DNA of 64,000 bases from Macropodus opercularis (taxonomy: Eukaryota > Chordata > Actinopteri > Anabantiformes > Osphronemidae): assembly GCA_030770545.1 (NCBI GenBank), contig CM061092.1, positions 17,795,501 through 17,859,500 on the forward strand. The letters are read 5' to 3'. The notes beneath the pieces were generated by a model, which was given only the letters and a program-made list of their open reading frames with translations, made no database searches and was not told where the DNA came from. How positions within the stretch are numbered: the stretch's first letter is position 1; every line of letters starts with the position of its first letter. Positions 1-9,444 of the stretch are shown here, in pieces. A program made the position numbers and the translations under genes.

Positions 1-336
1 ATCATCACAGTTCACGCTCCCATCACAGCTCCAGCTCCCATTACGGTTCCGATTACATCGGCAGCTGCGGATACACCCCAGGTGATATACATTCACCCAG
101 GAGGGTGGCAGGGAGGCCCTCCACGCATGAGAGGGGGATGTTCCGCTGGCAAAGGCAGAGGAGCTGCTGGTAGATTTGGGAGAAGAGTGCGATGCCACCA
201 CTGTGGGAGAGAAGGACACATAAGGAACCAGTGTTTCAGGTGGATGCAGGACTTCGGACTTGATCCAACTGGACAGGCAATGCCAGGACAGAGGGGGCCG
301 ACCAATCCATGGCAGGGTCCTCCAGCCGGATACTAG
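1..336 (+). CDS. gag: ERV gag C-terminus (nucleocapsid, CCHC zinc knuckle), partial
   Basis: The frame is open from base 1, so the protein continues from outside the window. The first 27 codons form an Ala/Pro/Ile/Thr-rich linker. A Gly/Arg-rich basic stretch follows, then one zinc knuckle of the form C-X2-C-X4-H-X4-C, with Cys codons at 193, 202 and 232 and His at 217. Nucleocapsid binds and packages the genomic RNA. The ORF ends in TAG at 334-336. The next frame-1 codons stay open into protease, so this is the gag end of a readthrough gag-pol arrangement. A single knuckle fits gamma- and epsilonretroviruses better than the two knuckles typical of alpha-, beta- and lentiviruses. Confidence 0.85.
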   Translation: MITVHAPITAPAPITVPITSAAADTPQVIYIHPGGWQGGPPRMRGGCSAGKGRGAAGRFGRRVRCHHCGREGHIRNQCFRWMQDFGLDPTGQAMPGQRGPTNPWQGPPAGY

Positions 337-360
337 GGGTGCCCTGAGAGTCTAGGGAAT
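334..360 (+). promoter_or_regulatory. Candidate gag-pol UAG readthrough site
   Basis: TAG at 334-336 is followed by GGG and 13 further sense codons up to 376 in the same frame as protease. Just downstream, CCCT (342-345) can pair with AGGG (354-357) across an 8-nt loop, and a G-rich run follows. Murine-type gammaretroviruses suppress a UAG at this point with a downstream pseudoknot. The frame is read directly. Function is inferred, and the small hairpin alone is weak support. Confidence 0.55.
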
Positions 361-3300
361 CTGGGAGGGGGTCAGTTGCCATTAACATCATCTTCTAACC
401 CTGATGAAGAACCTATGGTGCCAGTACTTGTAGCTGGTAAACCTCTAAACATGATGGCAGACTCAGGTGCAACGTACACCTGTGTGAGTCACACAGATGC
501 TGACCACCTCCCAAGATCTGGACAATTTGTGGGGATCGTTGGATTCTCAGGGACAAAGCAACTGATTCCCATCTCGAACCCTGTTCCTTTGCAGTTCCAG
601 GGAAAAACTGTGGAGCTGCCAATACTGATATCGGATCAGACACCTATAAACCTACTGGGACAAGACGCATTGTGCAAACTGGGCTGTGCCATTTTGTGCA
701 CCCCAGATGGAGTGATTGTGGACACTACACATTCCCAAATGACTGTGAGAAAAGAGGAGGAGATGGTTTATTGGCTTGGGGACTTAAACGAAACATTCAT
801 GGACTCTGCTGATATGTGGATGGACTTTATCAAAGCCATTATGTCAGAAGCATCGCAGCCTGCTTGTCCTCCTCACTGTACTCTCCAGTATTTTGAAAAT
901 GAGTCTGACGCTCAGCCAGATGTTTGGTTAGGAAGACAGCCAGGAAAGGTTCAGCTACAATCTACGTCTATTGTTTTGGGAAAACAGGGGGCTGCCATGG
1001 TCATAGAGAGAGGGCCATATTTAGATCAGGAATTTGACATCAAAAACAGCATTCCGCATGTGACCTTGTTAGTTAACCCAGACTTTGAACCCAAACATTT
1101 AGGTCCTATGCTTGTTCAGTCCCAGGAAGCTAAATTTGTGCCAACAGAAAACAAATACATTTGGTTGAGTGAGGATGAATCTTTTCTTAAAATAGACATT
1201 TCAGCTGAGGGATGGGCTACCCCACAGGCTGTACGCCTCCCACGCAGGGCAGCACTCTGCTGCCAGCATTCTGATCTGGAGAAAGAGATGGTAGGAAGAG
1301 CACCAGATAAACTATGGTCAAAACATGATACTGATGTATGTCATAAAGACTCCATCACCTTGTTGACACTATTGGCTGAAAGAGGACATAAAGCTTCGCT
1401 GAAAAAGCTGCAGTACTGTAAAGATCGAGTGGAGTATTTGGGCAGATTGATTACAGAGGGGACGCGCGCTGTGTCTCCATCTCAATTGGAAGCCGTGTCC
1501 AAGGCCCCCAAACCAACCACAGTCAGGGAAATGTTGACCTTTTTAGGGCTGACAGGGTACAGTGCAGAGTGGATAGATGGGTATTCAAGAATTGTGCAGC
1601 CTCTAAGAAATATGGTAAAAGCAGAAGGGACTGACAATTTAAGGGAAAAACTTGTGTGGACCTCAGAGGGTCACATGGCATTTGAAGCCATCAAAGTGTT
1701 GTTGCAGCAGGCTCCTGCACTTGCTCTCCCGGACTATGAGAAGACATTTCTGCTGTATGTTTCCTGTCGACAAGATCACGCCTGCGGGGCTCTGACCCAG
1801 AGAACAGGTGTGGGAACGCATGCTCAGCCTATTGCGTACTACTCTGTGGCTTTAACACCAGTTGAACTGGGTCTTCCAACTTGTTATCGTCATTTGGCTG
1901 CAGCACATTTGATGTATGAAAAAGCGTCAGCGATAACAATGGGCTATCGCATAGAGATTGTGTCTCATCACAAGTTGGTGAATTTGATTGAGAGAGGCAA
2001 GTTTGTATTGACAGCACAACGCCTCAGCGACTATCACAGATTGCTTGAGTATCCGGATGTGACCGTGCGTGTCTGTAAAGTGAAGAATCCAGCCGATTCC
2101 ATTCCACTGCCTGGTGAAGGGGAACCACATGAGTGTGTGGCGGAGGCTGAACGTTACGCCAAGCTGAGGTCTGATTTGAGTGCAGTTCCTCTTGAGCATG
2201 CAGAGGTGACTTTGTTTGTGGATGGTTCCTGCTACCGAGAGGGGGATGCCCTCAAAGCAGGTTTTGCCGTGGTTCAGGAGAGGAATGGTAACATGGAGGT
2301 GTTGTGTGCCCAGGAGTGCACTCAACCCTGCTCGGCTCAGCTGACAGAGCTGAAGGCTTTGACCAGTGCGTGTGAACTAGCCGAAGGCAAGCGAGCCAAT
2401 GTGTATACGGATTCAGCTTTTGCACATGGGGTCTGTCATCTGTTTGGGGCTGCATGGAAAGGGCGAGGCTTTAGAAAAGCTGATGGCTCTCCCGTGGTGC
2501 ACGGTGAGCAGATTAGGAAGTTGTTGATGGCTATGATGAAACCAACAGCTCTGGCCATCATTAAGTGTGCTGCACACAAGAAAGATGCCTCAATGGTCAC
2601 GCGGGGCAATGCAGCTGCAGACAGCGCTGCAAAAAGGGCTGCTGCAGCAGGCACGAGAGCTATTCTGGCTGCTTATGCCACCGAACTCGAAAATCAGATC
2701 ACCTCTAAGGATTTGTCTTTGTTACAGGAGGAGGTTTCAGAAGCTGAACGCCAGCTCTGGATGCAGAGAGGAGCAGTGAAAGACAGTGACGGGCTATGGA
2801 GGAACCACGAGGGGCTGTTCGTGGCTCCGACTGGATTGTTGTCCTTGCTGATAAACGAGGCTCATGGGCTAAGCCATGAGTCGAGGGGGGAAGTGATTAG
2901 GAGAATCAGAGAATGGAATTTTTGGGCTCCAAAATTACAACAACATGTGGATGATGTGTTAAGTCGGTGTGAAACTTGTCTCCAGTGTAACATTCGGCGT
3001 GGAATGGTGCCGCCTGCTGGACACCTTCCAATCCCTGAGGGGCCATTCATGCATTTGACAATGGACTTCGTGGACATGGTGCGTCCGGTACAGGGCAAGC
3101 GATATCTGCTGGTGATCATTGATCGCTTCAGCCGGTGGGTCGAGGCGACACCTTCTAAACACAAAACCGCTGAGACGGTGGCGAAATTTTTGTGTCGAGA
3201 GGTGATTCCGCGCTTTGGGATCCCTCTGAAGATCAGCTCAGATAATGGTAAAGAGTTTGTTGACAAAACAGTGAAATGTGTCTTACAAAAACTGGGAGTG

Positions 3301-3747
3301 AAACAGAGGTTTGGCAGTGTGTACTGCCCGACGTCACAGTCTGATGTTGAGAGGTGCAACGGGATTTTGAAAAACAAACTGCTGAAAATCTGCCGAAGCA
3401 CAGGGTTAAACTGGATAGACGCTTTGCCTCTGGCGCTCATGGCTTGTCGATCAAGTGCGCACAGAACGCTGAAACTAACACCGCATGAAGCTTTGCTTGG
3501 TCGACCGATGCCAGTGTACAGAGCAGTGAAGGGTCCATCTCTTGACATTTTGACAAATGACCTCAGTTCTTACATCAAACAAATGACTAACATACATAGG
3601 AGTATTTCCTCCCGTGTTGTCTCCTTGCAGGAAAAAGAAGCTCGAGAAGATCCAGAGCCATTCGTGAAGCCAGGTGATCTGGTGTATGTTAGTGTTCAGG
3701 AGAAAGTGGGACCACCCTCGGCGAGAGGGTCCGTACGAGGTGGTTAA
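337..3747 (+). CDS. pol: ERV pro-pol: protease, RT remnant, RNase H, integrase
   Basis: Numbering from codon 376, the protease carries D29-S30-G31. A short pre-RT segment ends near residue 318 and then jumps directly to RT thumb/connection sequence around residue 330. Fingers and palm, including any YxDD box, are absent, yet the frame stays open, so the loss is in frame. RNase H has D616, E658, D679 and D749. Integrase has an HHCC zinc site (H-X3-H near 830, C-X2-C near 866) and a core of D897, D956 and E992 with 35 residues between the last two. The GPY-type C-terminal motif continues in another frame (see 3674-4012). Without the RT palm this copy cannot reverse transcribe itself. Confidence 0.9.
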   Translation, partial: GCPESLGNLGGGQLPLTSSSNPDEEPMVPVLVAGKPLNMMADSGATYTCVSHTDADHLPRSGQFVGIVGFSGTKQLIPISNPVPLQFQGKTVELPILISDQTPINLLGQDALCKLGCAILCTPDGVIVDTTHSQMTVRKEEEMVYWLGDLNETFMDSADMWMDFIKAIMSEASQPACPPHCTLQYFENESDAQPDVWLGRQPGKVQLQSTSIVLGKQGAAMVIERGPYLDQEFDIKNSIPHVTLLVNPDFEPKHLGPMLVQSQEAKFVPTENKYIWLSEDESFLKIDISAEGWATPQAVRLPRRAALCCQHSDLEKEMVGRAPDKLWSKHDTDVCHKDSITLLTLLAERGHKASLKKLQYCKDRVEYLGRLITEGTRAVSPSQLEAVSKAPKPTTVREMLTFLGLTGYSAEWIDGYSRIVQPLRNMVKAEGTDNLREKLVWTSEGHMAFEAIKVLLQQAPALALPDYEKTFLLYVSCRQDHACGALTQRTGVGTHAQPIAYYSVALTPVELGLPTCYRHLAAAHLMYEKASAITMGYRIEIVSHHKLVNLIERGKFVLTAQRLSDYHRLLEYPDVTVRVCKVKNPADSIPLPGEGEPHECVAEAERYAKLRSDLSAVPLEHAEVTLFVDGSCYREGDALKAGFAVVQERNGNMEVLCAQECTQPCSAQLTELKALTSACELAEGKRANVYTDSAFAHGVCHLFGAAWKGRGFRKADGSPVVHGEQIRKLLMAMMKPTALAIIKCAAHKKDASMVTRGNAAADSAAKRAAAAGTRAILAAYATELENQITSKDLSLLQEEVSEAERQLWMQRGAVKDSDGLWRNHEGLFVAPTGLLSLLINEAHGLSHESRGEVIRRIREWNFWAPKLQQHVDDVLSRCETCLQCNIRRGMVPPAGHLPIPEGPFMHLTMDFVDMVRPVQGKRYLLVIIDRFSRWVEATPSKHKTAETVAKFLCREVIPRFGIPLKISSDNGKEFVDKTVKCVLQKLGVKQRFGSVYCPTSQSDVERCNGILKNKLLKICRSTGLNWIDALPLALMACRSSAHRTLKLTPHEALLGRPMPVYRAVKGPSLDILTNDLSSYIKQMTNIHRSISSRVVSLQEKEAREDPEPFVKPGDLVYVSVQEKVGPPSARGSVRGG

Positions 3748-4012
3748 AGCTACCGCCAGAGCCGTACAGGTTGAAGGTTCACCCACGTGGTATCATCTAA
3801 ATCATTGTGTGAAAGCCCCAGAGGGGGAACCAGAGTTGGCAGTGGCCAAGAAGGAGAAGAATGAGGTTTCTGGAGAATGCCCAGAGGGGGAGGAAAGGGG
3901 TGACCCCGATCCTCTCACTAAGTCTGGTCCTCGCATTGATTGTGTTGATAGTATTCCAGTTGACTATCCCCGACCCAGGGCCGTCCAGAGACGAAGGGCC
4001 CAGCAAGAGTAA
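3674..4012 (+). pseudogene. pol: ERV integrase C-terminus (GPY-type domain), frameshifted from pol
   Basis: This frame-2 segment carries the gammaretroviral-type integrase tail: REGPYEVV, then AVQVEGSPTWYHLNHC and a basic, acidic-patched end. The main pol ORF, in frame 1, instead runs into a stop at 3747. The change of frame lies around 3700-3715, in the GC-rich stretch before the GPY motif. The end overlaps the env start at 3861, as is usual for gammaretroviruses. I read it as a one-base lesion rather than programmed frameshifting, because no slippery heptamer is evident. Confidence 0.75.
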
Positions 4013-4358
4013 GACCACAACCAAGAGAGGGAGGAGAGCTATAGGAGAAAAGGGAACAGAGGTCCAGGAGTGGACATCTCATTCTGCCGGAATGAAAGGA
4101 GTGATAACTGAGGTAGAGGGTTATGAGGACGAAGAGATCAGTCTGGAAACGCTCCAGCAGAACAGCTGGTACCAGTGGGTCCAGTTTGCAAGCCGGATGA
4201 ATGACAAGACTGATTGTTACATCTGCACCAAGGCTAAGCCAGATAAGTTTTTCATGTTGCACACAGCACAGTGTGATCGCAGACAACTAATAAGAATACT
4301 GAGTGGATCAATTACATCTATTACAATCAACAGTGTTTCATTAATTACACTGATGTAG
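3861..4358 (+). pseudogene. env: ERV env surface subunit, N-terminal remnant
   Basis: The ATG at 3861 overlaps the pol tail. Residues about 15-37 form a long hydrophobic signal-peptide or signal-anchor segment (GVTPILSLSLVLALIVLIVF), followed by a basic region. Downstream there is an aromatic and Cys-bearing ectodomain segment (NSWYQW, DCYIC). The ORF then runs into unrelated-frame sequence and stops at 4358. A full surface subunit would need several hundred more residues before the transmembrane subunit that starts within 40 bases, so most of it is deleted. No entry function can be expected from this copy. Confidence 0.65.
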
Positions 4359-4394
4359 CTCTAGGTGCTTTGGGAGAGCAGGTGAGCGCCACTA

Positions 4395-4712
4395 GTGCTA
4401 TGGCAGAATCGTCAAGCTACGGATTGGATTTTGGCTGAGAAAGGAGGTGTGTGTGCTCTCATAGGCGAATACTGCTGCACCTACATTCCAGGTCACACTG
4501 CCCCGGATGGAGCATTCACTGAGGCAATGAGGAAACTGAAAGCCCTTAAGATGGAGGTGAAGGAGAACGCTGGCAGGGATGCAGATGTGGGCTGGATAAG
4601 TTGGTTGGAGAACGCTGTTAGTGGCTGGAAGCTGGGACTAATCAGATTGGTGATAACAGTGTCTGTAGGCGTAGTGATCATGGGATTCATCCTGTGTTGT
4701 TCATTCCTCTGA
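4395..4712 (+). pseudogene. env: ERV env transmembrane subunit fragment (CX6CC)
   Basis: The first residues match the conserved heptad/immunosuppressive-type region of class I transmembrane proteins, ending in C-X6-CC (CALIGEYCC). A membrane-proximal helix with W-I-S-W follows, then a hydrophobic span of about 25 residues near the C-terminus (LIRLVITVSVGVVIMGFIL). The fusion peptide and furin-site region upstream are missing. The cytoplasmic tail appears to continue in frame 2 from about 4694 (IPLMRSVALRAV), so there is a frameshift within the last transmembrane codons. The frame is not joined to the surface remnant at 3861-4358. Confidence 0.75.
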
Positions 4713-5636
4713 TGAGGTCTGTGGCCCTGAGAGCAGTGAGGAAGCAGAACTTGCAGATGGCCGTGCTGACGCAGGGATTAGAGCAGAATCAGGACAGGGA
4801 GAACGACGAGATGGATACTACCTGTATCCTGTGCCTGATTGGATCTATGTCGATGACGAGGGGGAGAACCAAACAGACGAGGGGGAAGAATGAGGCCGGA
4901 GCAGAGCCAGGCGGCTGCCAGCTATCTACCATGTTTTTCTATTTCTCAAACATACACATACTCATATATATACGCACTACAGTTAGCCTCTGACTTCTCC
5001 ACTTCACACAGTTGTGTAATGGATTTTATCTAATGATCTATTTCTCTGCTCTATAAGTTTTAATTAAATTGTATTATGATTATCTGAACTATCTAAGTAT
5101 TTGAATAATGATTTGATTCCTGCAACTAAGGGTACACTTTAAAATACACTGACGATTGATGATTGATTGATTGATTAATTGATAGATGTCAGAGGATTAT
5201 AATATTTTAGAGTTAGCAACATACATTTCAAGAAATGGTCAATACCTGTGATTTGCCTTATGTTTGTTCGTTTTTTCCACATACTCAGGTTCACTGCAGA
5301 GCTTAAAACTGGGAGTTGCACCCATGGATGAATGGAGGCCGTCGCCCCTGGAAGTGGGGGAGACGCTCATCTGGGATTGGGCCTCCTTGATCGACGCGTG
5401 TGGCTGCCTGGGACATCTGTAGTGAACTATGTCTATGTGAACATTTGTTGTTGGCAGAGTGCAGAGAATCACCTCTTCTGAATGCAGGACCTTGTGTGCT
5501 TAGTTCAGTCTTAGTCTTTTTGTTCTGATCATTAGCTTAGCTATTAATTTAGAATGTTGATTTCAGGGGCCAGGTGTGTAGTTGTACTTTAACGTAGTAT
5601 AGTCTAGGTCAGATCGTTACGGGATTTAAAAATCCC
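4713..5636 (+). other. ERV region between env and polypurine tract
   Basis: Frame 2 stays open to 4993 and probably holds the shifted env tail. Beyond it are an AT-rich stretch and a GATT tandem run at 5151-5185. A pyrimidine-rich tract ending in CAG at 5286-5288 resembles a splice acceptor. It is followed by a 32-codon ORF (5324-5422, MDEWRPSPLEVGETLIWDW...) that I do not recognise. Its reality is uncertain. Confidence 0.4.
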
Positions 5637-5651
5637 GTGAGGGGGAAATTC
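5637..5651 (+). promoter_or_regulatory. ERV polypurine tract
   Basis: A purine run (GTGAGGGGGAAA, then TTC) sits immediately before the TGTAGTGG start of the 3' LTR, where the plus-strand primer is expected. Confidence 0.7.
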
Positions 5652-6161
5652 TGTAGTGGAAAACATTAGTATATGTTAGTGGGTTTAGGATACAGTTAGA
5701 GTAGAATAGATATTGTTTAGGCTTTGTTCATTTCTAGGGAATATGATTGTACAGGACGCTTGCTGGCCTTCGGTGGCTCCGAGGATATCTGGCCGGTAGA
5801 GCAGAACAATTTGGGCAAAACATTCTGACCTGGTAACCAAAGCAATGGAGTCAAAACAAGTGGCTGTAATCACAACTGTTTGCATTTGGGCTGACGCAAA
5901 CAGAGGGATTAAAACATGCTCCCGAGGAATCTCGGGGGGAGAGTTCTTTGCCTTCCGTAGAGACAACTCGTTTTTCTGTGGTCAGGCCTGGGGCTCCCCG
6001 AGCGCTAGCAAGCATCCTCCTTGCAAGGAAGAAGGTGACTCCGCATATCTGCCTTTGCATTCTTTCATCTCAGCACTGAGAATAAATCTACAATTGATTG
6101 GCTGAAACCTAATGCTGCCTCGGCTGAGTTCTTCTGAGTTGGGACATTTCTAACAACTACA
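5652..6161 (+). repeat. ERV 3' LTR
   Basis: The LTR starts TGTAGTGG and ends CAACTACA, giving perfect 6-bp inverted termini (TGTAGT/ACTACA). AATAAA at 6081-6086 sits about 75 bases before the end. The boundaries are supported by the adjacent polypurine tract and by the solo LTR at 14200-14609, which has the same TGTAGTGGAAAA start and AACAACTACA end. The 5' partner and target duplication lie outside the window. Confidence 0.8.
6081..6086 (+). promoter_or_regulatory. ERV LTR poly(A) signal AATAAA
   Basis: The hexamer lies in the R/U5 part of the 3' LTR, at the expected distance from the LTR end. Confidence 0.6.
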
Positions 6162-6298
6162 GAAGAAAGCAGACTTGTGAAAAGCAGAAATCATGGTGGC
6201 GTACAGAACAACCAAGCATTTCAAACATCTGAAAGGAGGCAGAGGAAGCTGCGCAGCCACACTGAAACATCCTCATCTCTAACAACCGCACTGCCAGT

Positions 6299-6406
6299 AT
6301 GGACAGCCCTCCTCTGTTCCTGCTTGGATTCTTCCTTCTAATGTGCTTCTCCCCTTTTCTACTACTTTCAAAAATAGGTGAATCAATATCGACCAGCTCA
6401 GGCTGA
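6299..6406 (+). CDS. Possible host first coding exon with signal peptide (speculative)
   Basis: A 35-codon ORF begins 137 bases after the LTR. Its residues 1-27 are a strong signal-peptide-like hydrophobic run (MDSPPLFLLGFFLLMCFSPF, then LLLSKIG). At 6376-6383 the sequence AG/GTGAAT matches a splice donor, which would make 6299-6377 the coding part of a first exon. No second exon is recognisable in the following kilobase, so this may be chance. I cannot name a protein. Confidence 0.15.
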   Translation: MDSPPLFLLGFFLLMCFSPFLLLSKIGESISTSSG

Positions 6407-7317
6407 GGGAAACGCTAAAAAGTGTGGAAAAAAACCAAAGAACCAAGAACCTTTTGCCATCACATGAAACTTAATAAACACCACAAAAGCTGTAACAACT
6501 GTAATTCTCTACATTCTAATGTAATATCCAAAAGTGTAGAAACCTGAGCAGGGACACTTGCTTCATCAGCTGCTGGTGAACAGTAGCTCTGTGTCTCCTT
6601 TCATTAATGACCCATTTAGCCACTTCTGACAAAGTGTGTGAAAATAACAAGCCTAAGTGTGAAATGTGCTATTGATCATACTGTTTTGAAATAAGGAGTA
6701 CAGGGAATGTAAAAGCAGCACCAACTTATCTTCAGGGCACCACATTTTCACTGATACTTAATAAAGCACCTTTACTATGGACACACAAGCTGAACATAAC
6801 TGATCCTAATCAGTTTTGCTTGTCATTATAATATATCCTACTTTTAAGATTGAGCACATAACACAAGTATATTTTAAGTAGCTGCAAGAACATATGTGCT
6901 GTCTCCAGTTGTCTGGTCCCATGTCTGCCCCTCGGCCTCCTGCCAGTTCCTCTGTACTACCACCAGATGTTGCTGGATTTTTCCTGCGCTCCTAATTCAC
7001 ACAGCAAGGTTCTGGTTCTGTGCTGATCAGAATGAAGAGCTTTCTTTTTCTCCTGCTCCCTACCAGCTGTGTGTTGACTCTTATGTATGCAGAAATCACG
7101 TACTCTCACCCTTTGTCCTGATTTGACCTTCTGCATTTTGAGAACACACATTTTGGGTTTTGCACTGTGTGTGTGGTTTCCTTGATTTGGATTGTTCTGC
7201 CTGCTTTTCTTTCTGCTCCACTGTGTTACAGCTTCCTCTGATTAGAGTATATTTAGGTTTAGTTGTGTTACAACAAAATGGTTCTGGCACCTTTGACGAC
7301 AATGTGAGGGGCTACAT
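6407..7317. other. No recognisable gene or repeat
   Basis: AT-rich sequence with only short ORFs. An ORF at 6896-7126 has no family features. Confidence 0.6.
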
Positions 7318-7474
7318 TAAAATCTAGATGATCATCATAGACCCACACGTGTTCATTGCTTAGATATAACACCCACGAAGGCTGTTTTATCCAAGCCTTG
7401 TGTGTGTTTTTGAGCTTTGAGCCCCCCCTAGTTTACAGTGGGGTCGTTTTGACCCCTCAAAGGCTGCACAAGGG
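7318..7474 (+). mobile_element. Palindromic piggyBac-like MITE, copy A (right half)
   Basis: Shares with the copies at 13533, 20200 and 54321 the strings CACGTGTTCATTGCTT, TTTTATCCAA and TTTTTGAGCTTTGAG, and the end GGCTGCACAAGGG. The left half is missing, and the right flank is TCTA rather than TTAA. Confidence 0.7.
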
Positions 7475-8744
7475 TCTAGTTCCCTGTTACTGTGTTATTG
7501 AGTAACATAGAATATGCGTTAACGTAACAGCATTGGGGTGTTTGAGAGAAATATGCTGCTGTCCTTGTGAATCGGTTTAAATAAATGCTAGCCTTTGTGT
7601 GGCACTTTGAATGGACCAGATCCTCATCAAGTATTTCAGTTATTATTAGTCATGTACATGTACAATTTAATTGAAGAGATGGTACAGTATTTATAGTATA
7701 CCTAATAAAATGACCAAGGAGAGTACACACACACGCACACACACACAGAAATTGCAGGGTATGGTCCTAAAACATTTATCCCATCGTTTTTAATTTTCCT
7801 TGCTCTATTAATCAGCTCAGCAGTTACATATCCGAGGCAGAGATTTACCTGCAGATAAATCTGATGCCATATGGGCTGGATTAAGTGTTGGCATCCAGCT
7901 TTATCTGCTGGTTTATGATGGAAGCCCAAGAGTTGGTGCTTGGGTTTGGATTAACAGCGACTCTCCTACTCACTTTTTATTTCCTGTGGGCTCTCTATGT
8001 GACCTGTACTTCCTCTTTCTATAATATATATTATTCTATAATATAATATTTAGAGGTACAGTACAGTATGCCTTGTACACTTCTATAATGTGGTCAAGAG
8101 CACAAATGTTTCATTTGCATTTACTGCAAAGTAAAACATCGTCTTGGGAAACTGATGTTTGCATTCCATGAGTAAAACAAGGCAGAAAGGCAGTGTGCAG
8201 ACATCCTGGCACTAACACACCACAGCAGGGACGCCGTGTGACGTATCAGTGAAGATCTGGCAGATCTGATCTCTCTTCAGTGTCTTTGTTTGTTTTGTTA
8301 ATCAGTAAAAGACTGATGGTTTTTAGTAACATACTATAATCCTCATTCCATGGAAATCTTGATTTATTTCACCTTGTTTTCAGCATCTTCTTCCAAATGT
8401 CTTGTTTATATTTAGAAATGTAGCTGTACGTAAATTAGTTGAGTGTTCACCGACCCCTTAGATGTTCTATTTAAATGTATCTTCTTTAATTTGTCTATAG
8501 ACAGTTTTGTTATTCAAGCCATATTTTAACAATTATTACAGACTGTTATTTGACATTGATAAATCTGTAATAGACCTTTGATCCATCATCCTTGAAGTTG
8601 AAGGTTCAAACAGATAAGCATGTTACAGTATTCCTGCTTTAATACAACATGAAGATTAGAATTATGTTGTGCCAATTTACAACAGCCATCTGAAGGCACA
8701 TAAAGTTTAAGACCTTTCAAAAAACATTATTACATTAAATTTAA
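7475..8744. other. Intergenic; AC microsatellite at 7723-7747, no gene seen
   Basis: The sequence TATACCTAATAAAATGACC at 7698-7716 resembles the end of a common fish DNA transposon that recurs inverted near 38685-38710. An imperfect CA run follows. Short AT-rich palindromes occur near 8025-8050. No coding signal. Confidence 0.5.
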
Positions 8745-8850
8745 ATATATACATTTTAATACAATTTAAATAGCAACAGTGGAGGGAAAAACTGTAGAGA
8801 AAGAAGAGAAGAGAGGCACAGTTAGTCACATGTGGCATGTTAAGGTGTCG
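8745..8850 (-). mobile_element. L2/CR1 LINE 3' UTR fragment
   Basis: Reverse complement of parts of the 3' UTR of the LINE at 26463-31267: TAAATAGCAACAGTGGAG and GTTAGTCACATGTGG are recognisable. Confidence 0.6.
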
Positions 8851-9220
8851 AAAATAGAAGAGCTCAGTGTATGAAATATCTAAAGCCTCTAAATCTAACA
8901 TAACAAAAAGGGGGTTAGTGTGACCCGAGCCATATGAAAGTATGAGGCCTTTGAAATACAATAGATTAGCATTAAGTGCTTTTTGAGTGTGCAGTAGAAT
9001 TTGGAATTCTATCCTTGATTTTCTGTGTAGCTTTGTGTCTGCATTCTATACTTACTAATATGAGTTACTTAATATAATCATTTTGACTCATCTATCATCG
9101 TCAGTGTTCAAGTTGTGTCTTTGAAAACACAAACATATTTGGCAGCCCGTGCAGCATCAGGTACAGCAGCAAGTAGCTACAGTACATTAGATCTACAGTA
9201 GCTACAGAAGACTGAATAAG

Positions 9221-9355
9221 ACTCAATTCAGTTCAATTCAGTTTTATTTCTATAGCGCCAATTCACAACAACCAGACCTTACACAACTAAACCCAACAAA
9301 TCCCACATAGAGCAGCTTTTAATTGTAGCTAATCAATAAATTGTACATTTTAAAA
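9221..9355 (-). mobile_element. L2/CR1 LINE 3' tail fragment
   Basis: Starts with the inverted TTGAA-type tail (CAATTCAGTTTTATTTCTAT), then the inverted terminal sequence AGCGCCAATTCACAACA and AAACCCAACAAATCCCACAT. This matches the end of the 26463-31267 LINE. It is 5' truncated. Confidence 0.75.
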
Positions 9356-9444
9356 GCAAGCAAGCTACTTCTAATAATGTTATTAATTAATATTAGTGTT
9401 TTGATATTGATAATAATGACAACTAATAACTGCACACACAAACA

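Larger units (their letters stand above)
1..6161 (+). mobile_element. Class I (gamma/epsilon-like) endogenous retrovirus, 5' end outside window
   Basis: The order is gag nucleocapsid, in-frame UAG, protease, partial RT, RNase H, integrase, env surface remnant, env transmembrane subunit, polypurine tract and 3' LTR. The 5' LTR, leader and most of gag lie left of base 1. Class I assignment rests on the single CCHC knuckle, the UAG between gag and pol in one frame, a GPY-type integrase C-terminus overlapping the env start, and a CX6CC motif in the transmembrane protein. The provirus is defective: the RT palm is missing, pol shifts frame near 3710, most of the surface subunit is gone, and the env tail shifts frame near 4700. 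A related solo LTR lies at 14200-14609. Confidence 0.9.

Noticed and set aside
2862..3548. 228-codon ORF on the minus strand of ERV pol
   Set aside because: Antisense shadow of the integrase reading frame, which has clear catalytic motifs on the + strand.
7723..7747. CA-rich tract as a CRISPR or regulatory array
   Set aside because: Simple dinucleotide microsatellite, with no spacers.
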